NCBI GenBank assembly: GCA_016197365.1
Contig: JACPVS010000019.1
Span: 124,001 to 188,000 of the forward strand
Direction of reading: 5' to 3'
Length of the DNA stretch: 64,000 bases
Origin: Mycolicibacterium cosmeticum
GTDB taxonomy: Bacteria > Actinomycetota > Actinomycetes > Mycobacteriales > Mycobacteriaceae
In this document: positions 1 to 8,813 of the stretch, in pieces
Layout of the letters: each line of letters opens with the position of its first letter
Position numbering within the stretch: the stretch's first letter is position 1
The notes under the pieces: generated by a model
What the model saw: the letters and a program-made list of their open reading frames with translations, nothing else
Told to the model about the DNA's origin: nothing
Databases searched by the model: none
Position numbers and translations under genes: made by a program

Positions 1-207
1 TTCCCCGGCGACCTGTCGTCGCTGATGCCCGCCGGCTCGCCGCTGGCCGGCCTGCTGCCCAAGGCCGCAACGGCCGCCACCGCGGCGCCCGCCGCACTCG
101 GTGCGCCGGCTGCCGCTGCGGCACCGGCCGCTGCGTCCGCCCTGCCGGGCGCCGCCAGCCTCGTGCCGATGCTGCTGCCGACGAACGCGCTGTCCGCACT
201 GCCGTGA
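1..207 (+). CDS. C-terminal end of an Ala/Pro-rich, probably secreted protein (5' truncated)
   Basis: An open frame enters from the left edge and ends at a TGA at 205-207, giving the last 68 residues of a protein whose start lies outside the window. The composition is almost entirely Ala, Pro, Leu and Gly, as in the low-complexity tails of mycobacterial exported proteins. The next gene, 44 bp downstream on the same strand, encodes another Ala/Pro-rich protein with a signal peptide, so the two may be related or co-transcribed. No domain is recognisable in the visible part. An in-frame ATG at 25 exists, but the frame is open to the edge, so a separate small gene is less likely. Confidence 0.6.
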   Translation, partial: FPGDLSSLMPAGSPLAGLLPKAATAATAAPAALGAPAAAAAPAAASALPGAASLVPMLLPTNALSALP

Positions 208-251
208 CCCGGCACTGACCAGCCCGTCACCACACATATCCAGGGGGAGTC

Positions 252-1178
252 ATGACATCGATCCGGACGCTGCTGACCAGTACCGCCGCAACCATGCTGG
301 TGGTACTGGGCAGCGGGGTCGCCAGCGCTGAGCCCGCGGTTCCCGCGCCCTTGCCGATCAACAATCTGCAAGCGCCGGGGCTGCCCGCGATGGAGACGCT
401 CGGACCCGCGATCCAGCAGGCGGCGGCGGATCCGCAAGGCGCCGCATCGATGCTCATGGCCGCGGCCGCCGCGTTCGCGGGAAATGCGGCGGCACCTGAC
501 GATTCGAAGAACATGGCGAGCGCGGTGAACCAGTTCGCCGCCGACCCGCTGGTGCACGTGCCCGCGGCCGGAGCCGGACCCGAGGCGCATCTGCCTGCCG
601 GGGTGGACCCGGCACATGCCGTGGGCCCATTGCCCGAAGGCGCGGCACCCGCCGCACCCGTGGCCGCCCCCGACGCCGCTGCGCTGGCGGCGCCCGCACC
701 GGCTCCCGACGCGGCGCCGGTTCCTGCACCCGCGCCGATCCCGGCTCCGGGTGGTGTGCTCAGCCCGGACGCCGCCACCAAGCAGGACTTCATGTATCCG
801 TCGATCAGCAACGGCTGCCTCTCAGACGGCGGCAACGTGCTCGCGACCGCGATCTCGGTGGCGGGGCCCGCCGCGATCCCGACCCCCGGTCCCGGCCCGG
901 GTCAGACCGCCTACGTGTTCACCGCGGTCGGCACCCCGGCCCCCGGAGCCGAGCAGAAGCTGCCGCTCAATGTCACGTGGGTGAACCTGTCCACCGGGAA
1001 GTCCGGCACCGCGACGCTCAAGCCGCGCCCGGACATGAACCCACAGGGACCGACCACGCTGACCGTCGTCGCCGATACGGGTTCAGGCAGCATCATGTCG
1101 ACGATCTTCGGTCAGGTCACGACGACCGAGAAGCAGTGCCAGTTCATGCCCACCATCGGTTCGACGGTGGTGCCGTAA
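252..1178 (+). CDS. Secreted Ala/Pro-rich protein with C-terminal globular domain
   Basis: 308 aa. The ATG is preceded by a strong ribosome binding site (AGGGGGAG). Residues 1-26 form a typical signal peptide with cleavage after SGVASA. Residues about 27-175 are low-complexity Ala/Pro with repeated PAPAP/PAPIPAP stretches, probably an extended cell-wall-spanning stalk. From about 178 the sequence becomes normal and beta-rich, with two cysteines (in SNGCLSDGG and KQCQFMP) that could form a disulfide. The protein is probably exported through Sec and retained in the envelope. The function is unknown; the architecture recalls mycobacterial Ala/Pro-rich antigens but I cannot place the family. Confidence 0.8.
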   Translation: MTSIRTLLTSTAATMLVVLGSGVASAEPAVPAPLPINNLQAPGLPAMETLGPAIQQAAADPQGAASMLMAAAAAFAGNAAAPDDSKNMASAVNQFAADPLVHVPAAGAGPEAHLPAGVDPAHAVGPLPEGAAPAAPVAAPDAAALAAPAPAPDAAPVPAPAPIPAPGGVLSPDAATKQDFMYPSISNGCLSDGGNVLATAISVAGPAAIPTPGPGPGQTAYVFTAVGTPAPGAEQKLPLNVTWVNLSTGKSGTATLKPRPDMNPQGPTTLTVVADTGSGSIMSTIFGQVTTTEKQCQFMPTIGSTVVP

Positions 1179-1189
1179 GCCCCAGACCG

Positions 1190-1245
1190 CGACGGTGCAT
1201 CTAGATCGCAAATCCGGCCCGATAAGCGATCTGGGTGCACCGTCG
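1190..1245. terminator. Inverted-repeat terminator between convergent genes
   Basis: Arms at 1190-1209 and 1226-1245 pair at 18 of 20 positions with a 16-nt loop. It lies between the secreted protein gene (ends 1178) and the convergent 49-aa gene (ends 1263), so it can serve both strands. There is no U-tract, as is common for mycobacterial terminators. Confidence 0.6.
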
Positions 1246-1262
1246 TCGTATAAGCGGCGTGC

Positions 1263-1412
1263 TCAGTAAGCCATGAACAGGATCATGTCCCGGTCGTATT
1301 CGCGACCGGGGTGTGCCTGAGCCAGGTGCTCCTGCGCCTTATCCACGAGATCGTTCTCGTCGGTGCCGGTGATCGCCTCGCCGCAGGGGCAGTTCAGATG
1401 CGTCTTCGCCAT
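1263..1412 (-). CDS. 49-aa small Cys/His protein (DUF1059-like)
   Basis: A 49-codon reading frame from ATG (1412) to TGA (1263). The N-terminus holds a CPCGE motif at residues 8-12, followed by an acidic GTDEND segment and a helix ending in HLAQAHP, so Cys8, Cys10, His29 and His34 could form a metal site. The CPCGE...AHP layout resembles the small DUF1059 family common in actinobacteria. It is divergent from the nitroreductase gene, whose GTG start is 39 bp away. The function of the family is unknown. Confidence rests on the motif layout and on the terminator placed right after its stop. Confidence 0.72.
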   Translation of the reverse strand: MAKTHLNCPCGEAITGTDENDLVDKAQEHLAQAHPGREYDRDMILFMAY

Positions 1413-1451
1413 GTGATCACCATCTCATACCCCCGAAGGCAGGATGGTGTC

Positions 1452-2105
1452 GTGGATATCTATGACGTGATGCGCACGACCGGAGCGACGCGCGTGTTCA
1501 CCGGCGAGCCCCTGCCCGACGACGTGCTGAACCGCATCCTGGACAACGCACGCTTCTCCCCCAGCGGCGGCAACCGTCAGGGCAACCGCGTCATCGTGAT
1601 CCGTGATGCGCAGACCAAAGAGGCGCTGGCCGACCTCACCGAGACCGGCTCGCGCCGCTACATCGCCCAGCAACGCAACGGCGAGAGTCCATGGAATCCG
1701 TTGCACCCCATGGGCGTATCGGCCGACGACCTGGCCGCCGTCAAGGTGCCGCGGGCCACCCAGTTGATCGACGCCGACGTCGTGCTCGTGGTCTGCGTGG
1801 ACCTGGGGGTGGTGGCGGCGTTCGATCAGGACCTGGACCGCATCGGACTGGTCGCCGGCGCGTCGGTGTATCCGTTCGTGTGGAACATCCTGCTGGCCGC
1901 CCGCAATGAGGGTTTCGGCGGCGTACTCACCACCATGGTCGTGCCCGAGGAACCGCGGGTGAAGGAACTGCTGGGGATCCCCGACGACTATGCGGTCGCC
2001 GCGGTGCTGCCGTTGGGCAAGCCCGTCAAGCAGTTCACCAAGCTGACCCGCAAACCGGTCAGCGAGATCGCGTGCCGGGAGCGGTTCGACGGCGCGCCGT
2101 TCTAG
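1452..2105 (+). CDS. Nitroreductase family protein
   Basis: 217 aa from GTG 1452. This start fits an AGGCAGGA ribosome binding site and the family's usual N-terminus (DIYDVMRTTGATRVF). The FMN-binding signature is visible near residue 35 (RFSPSGGNRQ), and a late glycine-rich segment (NEGFGGVLTTM) matches the family. Members are NAD(P)H-dependent flavoproteins that reduce nitro compounds, quinones or related electrophiles in the cytoplasm; the substrate cannot be predicted. The open frame extends upstream to 1311, but that region overlaps the divergent 49-aa gene and lacks a better start. The stop shares CTAG with the convergent HhH-GPD gene. Confidence 0.85.
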   Translation: MDIYDVMRTTGATRVFTGEPLPDDVLNRILDNARFSPSGGNRQGNRVIVIRDAQTKEALADLTETGSRRYIAQQRNGESPWNPLHPMGVSADDLAAVKVPRATQLIDADVVLVVCVDLGVVAAFDQDLDRIGLVAGASVYPFVWNILLAARNEGFGGVLTTMVVPEEPRVKELLGIPDDYAVAAVLPLGKPVKQFTKLTRKPVSEIACRERFDGAPF

Positions 2106-2686
2106 CCTTTCGCTTTTGCCTCTTTAGCGGCAGCTTTCATTTTCTTCTTGAAGGCCCGGACCTCTTGCAGCGAACCGGGATCCACCACGTCGGCCACCGA
2201 CATGTGCGTCCCGGCCTTGCCGTAATCGCCTGCCGCAGCACGCCAGCCCGTCGGGGTCACGCCGTACTGCTTGCCCAGCAGCGCCAGAAAGATCTTGGCC
2301 TTCTGCTCACCGAAACCGGGGAGGCGCTTGAGTCGGCGCAGCACCTCGGCCCCGTCGGGATCGCCTGCGGTCCACAGCGCGGTCACCTCGCCCGCGTAGT
2401 CGTCGACGATGGCCTGCGCCAGAGCCTGCACCCGTTTGGACATCGAGCCCGGAAAACGGTGGATCGCCGGGGTTTCCGAGCACAGCGCCACGAATTCGTC
2501 GGGGTTGTACTCGGCGATCTGCTGCGCGTCGACGCCGCCGATGCGATCCGCGATCTTCTTGGGTCCGGCGAACGCCGTCTCCATCGGGATCTGCTGATCG
2601 AGCAGCATCCCGACCAGGAGGGCGAACGGGTTGGACTCGAGCAACGCGTCGGCCTCGGGGTCTTGAACCAGTTGCAGGGTGGGCAC
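2102..2686 (-). CDS. HhH-GPD-type base-excision DNA repair protein
   Basis: 194 aa. An early SNPFALLVGMLLDQQI segment matches the start of the HhH-GPD glycosylase fold, and the helix-hairpin-helix is seen as LPGFGEQKAK at about residue 125. This superfamily (EndoIII/MutY/AlkA) excises damaged bases. Here the usual catalytic Asp/Lys region after the hairpin is short and replaced by PTGWRAAAGDYG, and no iron-sulfur cysteines are present, so it belongs to the small actinobacterial branch whose activity is uncertain. The C-terminus is Lys/Ala-rich and may contact DNA. It is convergent with the nitroreductase gene, with 4 bp of shared stop sequence. Confidence 0.82.
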   Translation of the reverse strand: MPTLQLVQDPEADALLESNPFALLVGMLLDQQIPMETAFAGPKKIADRIGGVDAQQIAEYNPDEFVALCSETPAIHRFPGSMSKRVQALAQAIVDDYAGEVTALWTAGDPDGAEVLRRLKRLPGFGEQKAKIFLALLGKQYGVTPTGWRAAAGDYGKAGTHMSVADVVDPGSLQEVRAFKKKMKAAAKEAKAKG

Positions 2687-2772
2687 CCGGTCAGTTTAAA
2701 GCGCGCCACCGCATCGGTGGAGTGTGCGAACGTGTAGACGTCAATCCGGTGGTGAGCCCGTGGGAGCCCGAC

Positions 2773-3069
2773 ATGTTACGTGTGATTGCGCCTCTACTTG
2801 CCGCGTTGGCCACGTCCATCGCCTTCGCCGCTGTCGCCAATGCGGTGCCAGACCAGGGCACGCCGGCGTTCGACGACTACATGCAGGGCCTGCAACGCAA
2901 CGGCTACAACCTGAACCCCGACACCGCGTGGCGTGTCGCGCACCAGGCATGTGAAGGCGGCTTGCCGGGATACATCGGTTTGGAGATGGCCGCCCAGGGC
3001 GTCATCGGTCCCGGGGCGCAGGAGCGGGTGATGGACGTGGCCAGGAAGTACGCCTGCCCGGTGCAGTAG
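2773..3069 (+). CDS. DUF732 domain exported protein
   Basis: 98 aa from ATG 2773. Upstream GTG codons at 2722 and 2752 are in frame, but starting at 2773 places a clean signal peptide (MLRVIAPLLAALATSIAFA, then AVANA) at the N-terminus with a GGGAG ribosome binding site in front. The mature part has the DUF732 features: a short helical domain, a Gly-Tyr pair, and two cysteines (QACEGG and KYACPVQ) likely to form a disulfide. DUF732 proteins are small mycobacterial exported proteins of unknown function. The sensor kinase gene begins only 11 bp downstream, so the two may share a transcript. Confidence 0.8.
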   Translation: MLRVIAPLLAALATSIAFAAVANAVPDQGTPAFDDYMQGLQRNGYNLNPDTAWRVAHQACEGGLPGYIGLEMAAQGVIGPGAQERVMDVARKYACPVQ

Positions 3070-3080
3070 CTTCGCTGCAC

Positions 3081-4271
3081 ATGTCCGGCCAGGTCGCTCT
3101 CGCGCTGGCCGCCGCCGTGGCGCTGGCGGCGGTGGCTGCCGTGCTGATCGTGCGGACCCGCCGCGTGGTGGCCACCCCCACCGAACGGGCCGTGCACACC
3201 GCGCTGCACACCGCGTCGCTGGCCGCGCATGCCCTGCGCCGGGGCTTGGACACCGAATCGGCGCAGACCGCGGCCCCGTTCCTGCGCGATCTGACCGGCA
3301 CCGAAGGGGTGGCCCTGTTCGACAGTGCCGGCGAACTGCTCGCCCGCGATCCCGACGACGGCGCTGTCTTCGCACCCGAGATCGTCGATGCGTGCGCCTC
3401 GACGGCCCGGGACTCCGTCGCCGCCGCCCGCCGGGTCCTGACCAACAACGGGACCACCGCCGTGGTGGCCCAGCCGTTGGCGGCCGAGGGCGGTGACGTG
3501 CTCGGCGCGCTCGTGGTGGTCGCGGCCGGAAATCCCGGGCCGGGCATGCTGGGCGCCATCGGCGAGGTGGCCCGCTACGCGGCCAGTCAGCTCGAGCTGG
3601 CCGAGCTCGATGCCTCCCGAGCCCGGTTGGACCGAGCCGAGGTGTTGGCGTTACGCGCCCAGATCAGTCCGCATTTCATCTACAACGCGCTCAACACCAT
3701 CGCGTCGTTCGTGCGCACCGATCCCGACCGGGCCCGCGAACTGATTCTGGAATTCGCCGATTTCACCCGCTACTCGTTCCGCGCGGCCGGCCAGTACACC
3801 ACGCTGTCCGACGAACTACGCAACATCGATCGCTACCTCACCTTGGAGCGGGCCCGGTTCGGCGCGACGCTCACGGTGCGGTTGCAGGTGGCCCCCGAGG
3901 TGCTCAACGTCGTGGTGCCGTTCCTGGCGCTGCAACCGTTGGTGGAGAACGCCGTCCGGCACGGACTGGCCGGCCGGGGCGGTGGCTCGGTGGAGATCAT
4001 CGCGCGCGACGCCGGAACCGACTGCGTCATCACCGTGGAGGACGACGGGGCCGGGATGGACCCCGACACGTTGCGCGCCGGGCACGGTGACGCGCTGCCC
4101 GACCAGTCCGCCCACGTCGGCCTGACCAATGTCGACCATCGGCTGCGCGCGGCATTCGGCAACGACTACGGTCTGGTGGTCGAAACCGCTCTCGGGGCGG
4201 GCACCAAGGTCATCATGCGGGTGCCGAAATTCCGCTCTGGGGTGCGGGCCAGCGGAGGTGGGTTCAGGTGA
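3081..4271 (+). CDS. LytS-type sensor histidine kinase
   Basis: 396 aa. One N-terminal transmembrane helix (about residues 5-25), a GAF-like sensor region (about 35-170), a His_kinase domain with the signature QISPHFIYNALNT and phospho-acceptor His198, then an HATPase domain with an N-box (VENAVRHGL) and a G1 box (EDDGAGMD). This architecture pairs with LytTR response regulators. The regulator gene follows with a 4-bp GTGA overlap. A DUF485-like protein and a sodium-solute symporter come next, so the system probably senses and controls uptake of a small carboxylate, like the pyruvate-sensing LytS/LytT-type systems of other bacteria. The ligand is inferred from context only. Confidence 0.88.
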   Translation: MSGQVALALAAAVALAAVAAVLIVRTRRVVATPTERAVHTALHTASLAAHALRRGLDTESAQTAAPFLRDLTGTEGVALFDSAGELLARDPDDGAVFAPEIVDACASTARDSVAAARRVLTNNGTTAVVAQPLAAEGGDVLGALVVVAAGNPGPGMLGAIGEVARYAASQLELAELDASRARLDRAEVLALRAQISPHFIYNALNTIASFVRTDPDRARELILEFADFTRYSFRAAGQYTTLSDELRNIDRYLTLERARFGATLTVRLQVAPEVLNVVVPFLALQPLVENAVRHGLAGRGGGSVEIIARDAGTDCVITVEDDGAGMDPDTLRAGHGDALPDQSAHVGLTNVDHRLRAAFGNDYGLVVETALGAGTKVIMRVPKFRSGVRASGGGFR

Positions 4272-5035
4272 CCGAGAAGCTGACGGTGCTCGCCGTCGAC
4301 GACGAGGCCCCCGCACTCGACGAGCTGGCCTACCTGCTGGGCCGCCACCCGTGCGTCGAGCAGGTGTTCACCGCAGGTGACGCCACCTCAGCGCTACGGG
4401 AACTCAACCGGCACACCATCGATGCCGTCTTCCTGGACATCAACATGCCCGGGCTGTCCGGCATCGAACTTGCCGGTGTCCTCACCAATTTCGCGCACCG
4501 GCCCGCCGTGGTGTTCGTGACCGCGCACGACGACAAGGCCGTGGCGGCCTTCGACGTCGGCGCCACCGACTATCTGCTCAAACCGATCCGGCAGGACCGG
4601 CTCGACGAGGCCGTCCGCCGCGCGGCGACGGTGCAGACCAGTTCGGCACCCGGCGAGCAGGACTCCGACGTGGTGCCCGCCGAACTCGGCGGGGTCACCC
4701 AACTGATCCCCCGCGACAGCATCGGCTGGGTCGAGGCCGAGGGCGATTATGCCCGCCTGCATTCGGCCACCGGAGCGCATCTGGTCCGAATCCCGTTGAG
4801 CGTGTTGGAAACCCGCTGGGCCGAACACGGATTCCAGCGTATCCACCGGTCCTATCTGGTGTCGCTGCGACTGGTGACCGGGCTGCGCACGCATGACGGC
4901 GCGGTGCTGGTGCGGCTGCGCGCCAACGGCACCTCCCCCGCCCTCGAGTTGCCGGTGAGCCGGCGCCAGGCCCGCGAACTGCGCGACCGGTTGGTCCGCG
5001 ACCCGATGCGCAACCTGAAACCCGCCGATGAGTGA
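4268..5035 (+). CDS. LytTR-family response regulator
   Basis: 255 aa. Receiver domain at residues 1-120: acidic pair DDE near the start, phospho-acceptor Asp57 in FLDINMPGLSG, Thr in VTAHD and the conserved Lys in DYLLKPI. A LytTR DNA-binding domain follows (about 140-250), with RIHRSYLVSL as a recognisable core. The GTG start overlaps the kinase stop, showing tight coupling. LytTR proteins bind direct repeats upstream of target promoters; the likely targets are the two symporter modules nearby, but I could not identify a convincing pair of direct repeats. Confidence 0.9.
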   Translation: MTEKLTVLAVDDEAPALDELAYLLGRHPCVEQVFTAGDATSALRELNRHTIDAVFLDINMPGLSGIELAGVLTNFAHRPAVVFVTAHDDKAVAAFDVGATDYLLKPIRQDRLDEAVRRAATVQTSSAPGEQDSDVVPAELGGVTQLIPRDSIGWVEAEGDYARLHSATGAHLVRIPLSVLETRWAEHGFQRIHRSYLVSLRLVTGLRTHDGAVLVRLRANGTSPALELPVSRRQARELRDRLVRDPMRNLKPADE

Positions 5036-5414
5036 GCCACCGCAGGGGTCCAATCCGCGGCCCGCCGCGGGGCGGCAACGAGTTGTCCTCGCGCACCGGC
5101 GCGGCGCCCGGATGGTGCGCACCCGGGTGGAGGTGCAGGAGCAGACCCAGGTGGGCGACGCGCTGGTACGTGGCTTGGTGCGAGCACAACTCGGCCTGGC
5201 CCTGCGACTGAGCCTGGTGGTCATCGCCGCGGTGGCCGCGACGGTGCTGCTGGCCCCGCATCTGAGCACGCTGACCGTCCTGGGAATGCGGCTGAACTGG
5301 CTGATCCTCGCGGTCCTGTTCTATCCGCTGCTCTACGGCGTCGGCCGGCTCTACGTCCGGCTGGCCGAACAGGCCGAGCGGGATTTCGTCCGCGTCGTCG
5401 ACAGCGAACCATGA
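5028..5414 (+). CDS. Small two-helix membrane protein, DUF485-like symporter partner
   Basis: 128 aa. A basic N-terminal region (about 1-60) precedes two hydrophobic helices (about 65-82 and 88-108) and a short charged tail. It overlaps the response regulator upstream by 8 bp and the symporter downstream by 4 bp. Actinobacterial and proteobacterial acetate/monocarboxylate symporters are usually preceded by a DUF485 protein, and the second symporter in this window has a clear one. This copy is more divergent, so the assignment relies on topology and position. It is probably an accessory or stabilising subunit of the transporter. Confidence 0.7.
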   Translation: MSEPPQGSNPRPAAGRQRVVLAHRRGARMVRTRVEVQEQTQVGDALVRGLVRAQLGLALRLSLVVIAAVAATVLLAPHLSTLTVLGMRLNWLILAVLFYPLLYGVGRLYVRLAEQAERDFVRVVDSEP

Positions 5415-7141
5415 CCGGTTCCCCGCTCACCGCGGCCGCGCTCCTGGTGGCGGCGGTGGCCACCGTGGCGATCGGCGCCTACGGAGTCCGGTTGTCGCGC
5501 ACCACCTCCGACTTCCTGGTCGCCTCCCGCAGTGTCGGACCACGGTGGAACGCCGCCGCGATCTCGGGTGAATATCTCTCGGCGGCTTCATTTCTCGGCG
5601 TCGCCGGGCTGATCGCGAAGTACGGTGCCGACGCGCTGTGGTATCCGGTGGGCTTCACCGCGGGCTACCTCGGGCTGCTGTTGTTCGTCGCTGCCCCGCT
5701 GCGCCGCTCCGGCGCATACACCGTTCCCGACTTCGCCGAATTCCGGCTGGGTTCGGCGCGACTGCGCAAGGTCGCGATGCTCGTCGTCGTGGTGATCTGC
5801 GTCTTCTACCTGGCCCCGCAATATCAGGGCGCCGGCCTGACGCTGAAGACCCTTCTGGGCCTTCCGGTGTGGACCGGTCCACTGCTCGTGGGCGCCATCG
5901 TCATCAGCAATGTGGTCGGCGGCGGCATGCGGTCGATCACCTTTGTGCAGGCGTTCCAATACTGGCTGAAACTGACGGCCATCGCCATTCCCGCCCTGGC
6001 GCTGCTCGGGTTGTTCCTCAGCGACCGTACCGAATTGGGCGGACCGCTGCCGCCGAGCGTGCAGCACCAGACCACCGTCGCCATCGACACCGACGTGGTG
6101 GTGCAGGTGGTCGACCCGGCAGGTATCACCATCACCGGCACCCTCGACGGCCGCCACGTCGAAGCCACCACCCTCGGCGCTCCCGGTGACCACACACTGG
6201 GCGCGAGCAGCACGCTGACGCTGGCCGCCGGTGCGGCCACGCCGGTGGTGGCCGGCACCCCGAGCACCGGAAGCGTGTGGATCGCCTCCGGCGGTGGCCT
6301 GGGTGGCGGGCACCCGCTGTATCAGGTGCTGTCCATCATCGTGGCGACCTTCCTGGGCACCATGGGCCTGCCGCACGTGCTGGTGCGCTTCTACACCAAC
6401 CCGGACGGTCGTGCCGCCCGGCGCACCGCGCTGGCCGTCATCGCCATGGTGTCGGTGTTCTACCTGTTCCCTGTGTTGCTCGGGGTCTTCTCCCGGCTGT
6501 ATGTGCCGCAGCTGTTGATCACCGGAACCGCCGACGCCGCAGTGCTTCTGGCGCCGGGATCCACCATCGGCGGGGTGGCCGGACAACTGTTGGCCGCACT
6601 GGTCGCGGCCGGCGCCATCGCGGCGTTCCTGGCCACCTCGTCGGGACTGTTGGTCAGCATCGCCGGGGCCCTGGCCACCGACGTGCTGCGCGGCCGGGTC
6701 CGGGATTTCCGAGTGGCCGCCGTGATCGGCGGGCTCATCCCGATTCCACTGTCCCTGGTGGTGTCCGGTCTGGAGTTGTCCCGCAGCGTCGGACTGGCCT
6801 TCGCGGTGGCGGCATCGACGCTGTGTCCGCTTCTGGTGCTTGGCATCTGGTGGCGCGGCCTCACCGCGGCCGGTGCGGCGTGCGGGCTGATCATCGGCGG
6901 CGGCGTCTGCGGCAGCGCGGTCGCGGTGGCCATCGCCGGCGGTATCGACGACGACGTGCTCGGCGGCTGGCCGGCGGTGATGGTCGGCTATCCCGCCGCG
7001 ATCAGCGTGCCGCTGGCCTTCGCCACGATGATCGTCGTCAGCCGGTTCACCCGCGCCACCACCGACGTCGCACAGATCTTCGCGCGCATGCATGTGCCGG
7101 AGCGGCTCGGGATGGGCGTGGAGCGGGTTCCGCGGGGCTAA
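5411..7141 (+). CDS. Sodium:solute symporter (SSS family, monocarboxylate type)
   Basis: 576 aa with about 13 predicted transmembrane helices. SSS signatures include SGEYLSAASFLGVAG (about residue 52) and GLPHVLVRFYTNP (about 319), both typical of the ActP/MctC branch that takes up acetate, pyruvate or propionate with a cation. The extracytoplasmic loop at about residues 205-300 is long, glycine- and threonine-rich and apparently beta-structured, roughly twice the length of the same loop in the second symporter at 9370-11001. The gene is the last of the LytST operon. Its stop is followed, in the same frame, by the remains of an alcohol dehydrogenase. Confidence 0.87.
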   Translation: MTGSPLTAAALLVAAVATVAIGAYGVRLSRTTSDFLVASRSVGPRWNAAAISGEYLSAASFLGVAGLIAKYGADALWYPVGFTAGYLGLLLFVAAPLRRSGAYTVPDFAEFRLGSARLRKVAMLVVVVICVFYLAPQYQGAGLTLKTLLGLPVWTGPLLVGAIVISNVVGGGMRSITFVQAFQYWLKLTAIAIPALALLGLFLSDRTELGGPLPPSVQHQTTVAIDTDVVVQVVDPAGITITGTLDGRHVEATTLGAPGDHTLGASSTLTLAAGAATPVVAGTPSTGSVWIASGGGLGGGHPLYQVLSIIVATFLGTMGLPHVLVRFYTNPDGRAARRTALAVIAMVSVFYLFPVLLGVFSRLYVPQLLITGTADAAVLLAPGSTIGGVAGQLLAALVAAGAIAAFLATSSGLLVSIAGALATDVLRGRVRDFRVAAVIGGLIPIPLSLVVSGLELSRSVGLAFAVAASTLCPLLVLGIWWRGLTAAGAACGLIIGGGVCGSAVAVAIAGGIDDDVLGGWPAVMVGYPAAISVPLAFATMIVVSRFTRATTDVAQIFARMHVPERLGMGVERVPRG

Positions 7142-7435
7142 GTTGCCCAGTCGCGATTCAGGTCCTGGACCCGGTCGGTGTTCCTGGATCTGGTGCCGTT
7201 GAAGGCGAAAAGTATCGCCTGGCACTGGGAGCTGATGTTCACCCGCGCGTTGTTCTCGTACGACATGATCGCTCAGCAGCGCCTGCTCGGTGCGGCCGGC
7301 GAGCTGGTGGACCGTGGTGCGCTGCGCAGTACCCTCACCATTGCGATCGATGATTTCGGTGCGGCGGGGCTGCGCGAGGCGCACCGACTGGTGGAGTCGG
7401 GCCGGATGATCGGAAAGGTAGTGGTGCACAGGTGA
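7142..7435 (+). pseudogene. C-terminal remnant of a zinc-binding alcohol dehydrogenase
   Basis: About 97 codons directly after the symporter stop read as the end of a zinc-binding alcohol dehydrogenase/quinone oxidoreductase: FLDLVPLKAKSIAWHWELM, FTRALF, then REAHRLVESGRMIGKVVV, which is the classic family C-terminus. The first roughly 240 residues, including the catalytic zinc site and the Rossmann fold, are absent. The only usable start is a GTG at 7178 without a clear ribosome binding site. The stop overlaps the next gene by GTGA, so the original pair was translationally coupled. A deletion that fused the symporter end to this tail would explain it. Confidence 0.7.
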
Positions 7436-8794
7436 ACGAACGGCAGGTCGACCTCGCGGTCATCGGATTCGGCAAGGGCGGCAAGACGCTGGCTGCCGCA
7501 TTGGGCCGAAAGAGCTGGCGGGTCACGCTCATCGAGCAGAGCGCCCAGATGTACGGCGGCACCTGTATCAACATCGGCTGCGTTCCCACCAAATCGCTGG
7601 TCTTCCGTTCCGAACAGCTCAGGGGGGCACATCCCATCCCGACGACTATCGTCGCGCCGTCACGGCGACCGCTGAGCTGACCGCGGGCATGCGCGCCGGC
7701 AACTTCACGATGATCGACAGCATCGAAACCGCCGAGGTGCTGACCGGATCCGCCCGCTTCGTGGACGCGCACACATTGGCGGTGACCACCGACGACAGCG
7801 AGGTCACCGTATCGGCGAAGTGGATTGTCATCGGAACCGGCTCGCGCCCAACCCTTCCCGACATCCCCGGGCTGGCTGAGTCATCCCGGGTGCACACCAG
7901 CACCGATCTGCTGACCGAGGAGAACCTGCCCGCGCGGCTCGTGGTGCTCGGCGGAGGCTACGTCGGACTCGAGTTCGCGGCGATGTACGCGGCCTACGGA
8001 TCCGAGGTCACCGTGCTGGAACGGCATGGTCAGGTGCTGGCGCGCGAGGATGACGACATCGCGGTCACAGCCAGAAACATACTGCAGGACAGAGGTGTTC
8101 GTAACATCACCGAGGCGGCCGTCACCTCGGTCGACGAAGGTACGGTCTCCTACACCGTGAGCGGGAACGAGCAGACCGTCGACGCGGACACCATCCTGGT
8201 GGCCCTGGGCCGCGAACCCGTCACCGCCGAGCTGGACCTGGCAGCGGCCGGCGTGGACACCACCCCGGCGGGCGCCGTCGCAGTTGACGAGTATCTGCGC
8301 ACCAACCAGTCACACATCTTCGCCACGGGCGACGTGAACGGCGGACCGCAATTCACCTACGTCTCGCTCGATGATTACCGCATCGTGCTCGACCAACTCG
8401 TCGGAGACGGTGTCCGTAGCACCGCGGACCGAAAGGCCTTGCCCTACAACCTGTTCATGACGCCGCCGCTGGGCCGCGTGGGACTGACGGAACGTGAGGC
8501 CCGCGCCGCCGGGCTCGACATCAGGGTCGCCGCCATGCGGGTTGCCGACATGGCCACCGTTCCCCGCGCTCGCATCGTCGGCGAACCCGAGGGGCGGATG
8601 AAGGTCGTGGTGGACGCCCAGACCGACCTGATCCTCGGGGCGCTGCTGCTCTGCTACGACGCCCATGAGGTCATCAACACCGTCGCGCTGGCGATGCGGC
8701 ACGGCATCACCGCGACCGCCCTGCGGATTCGATCTACACCCACCCGTCCATAACGGAGGCGTTCAACCAGCTACTCGGCGCCCTCGCGCCATAG
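7432..8794 (+). pseudogene. rclA: RclA-like pyridine nucleotide-disulfide oxidoreductase, disrupted by two frameshifts
   Basis: The frame starts at GTG 7432 with an FAD-binding N-terminus (AVIGFGKGGKTLAAAL) and the redox motif GGTCINIGCVPTKS, both close to RclA, a flavoenzyme of reactive-chlorine and hypothiocyanite resistance. The frame is lost at the G run 7622-7627. Restoring one base continues it as HPDDYRRAV, after which a long frame covers the NAD-binding and dimerisation domains. A second one-base loss near 8727 removes the true C-terminus; the next frame encodes DSIYTHPSITEAF and stops at 8794. Both lesions are single-base losses in G runs, so they are either real pseudogene damage or sequencing errors; if errors, the protein is intact. 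Confidence 0.75.
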
Positions 8795-8813
8795 ACCCGC
8801 ATGAGTCGGTCGT

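Noticed and set aside
5588..7429. 613-codon open frame on the minus strand opposite the first symporter
   Set aside because: It is very rich in Gly, Arg, His, Gln and Asp, with no domain, and the opposite frame encodes a clear SSS transporter. It is a high-GC antisense shadow.
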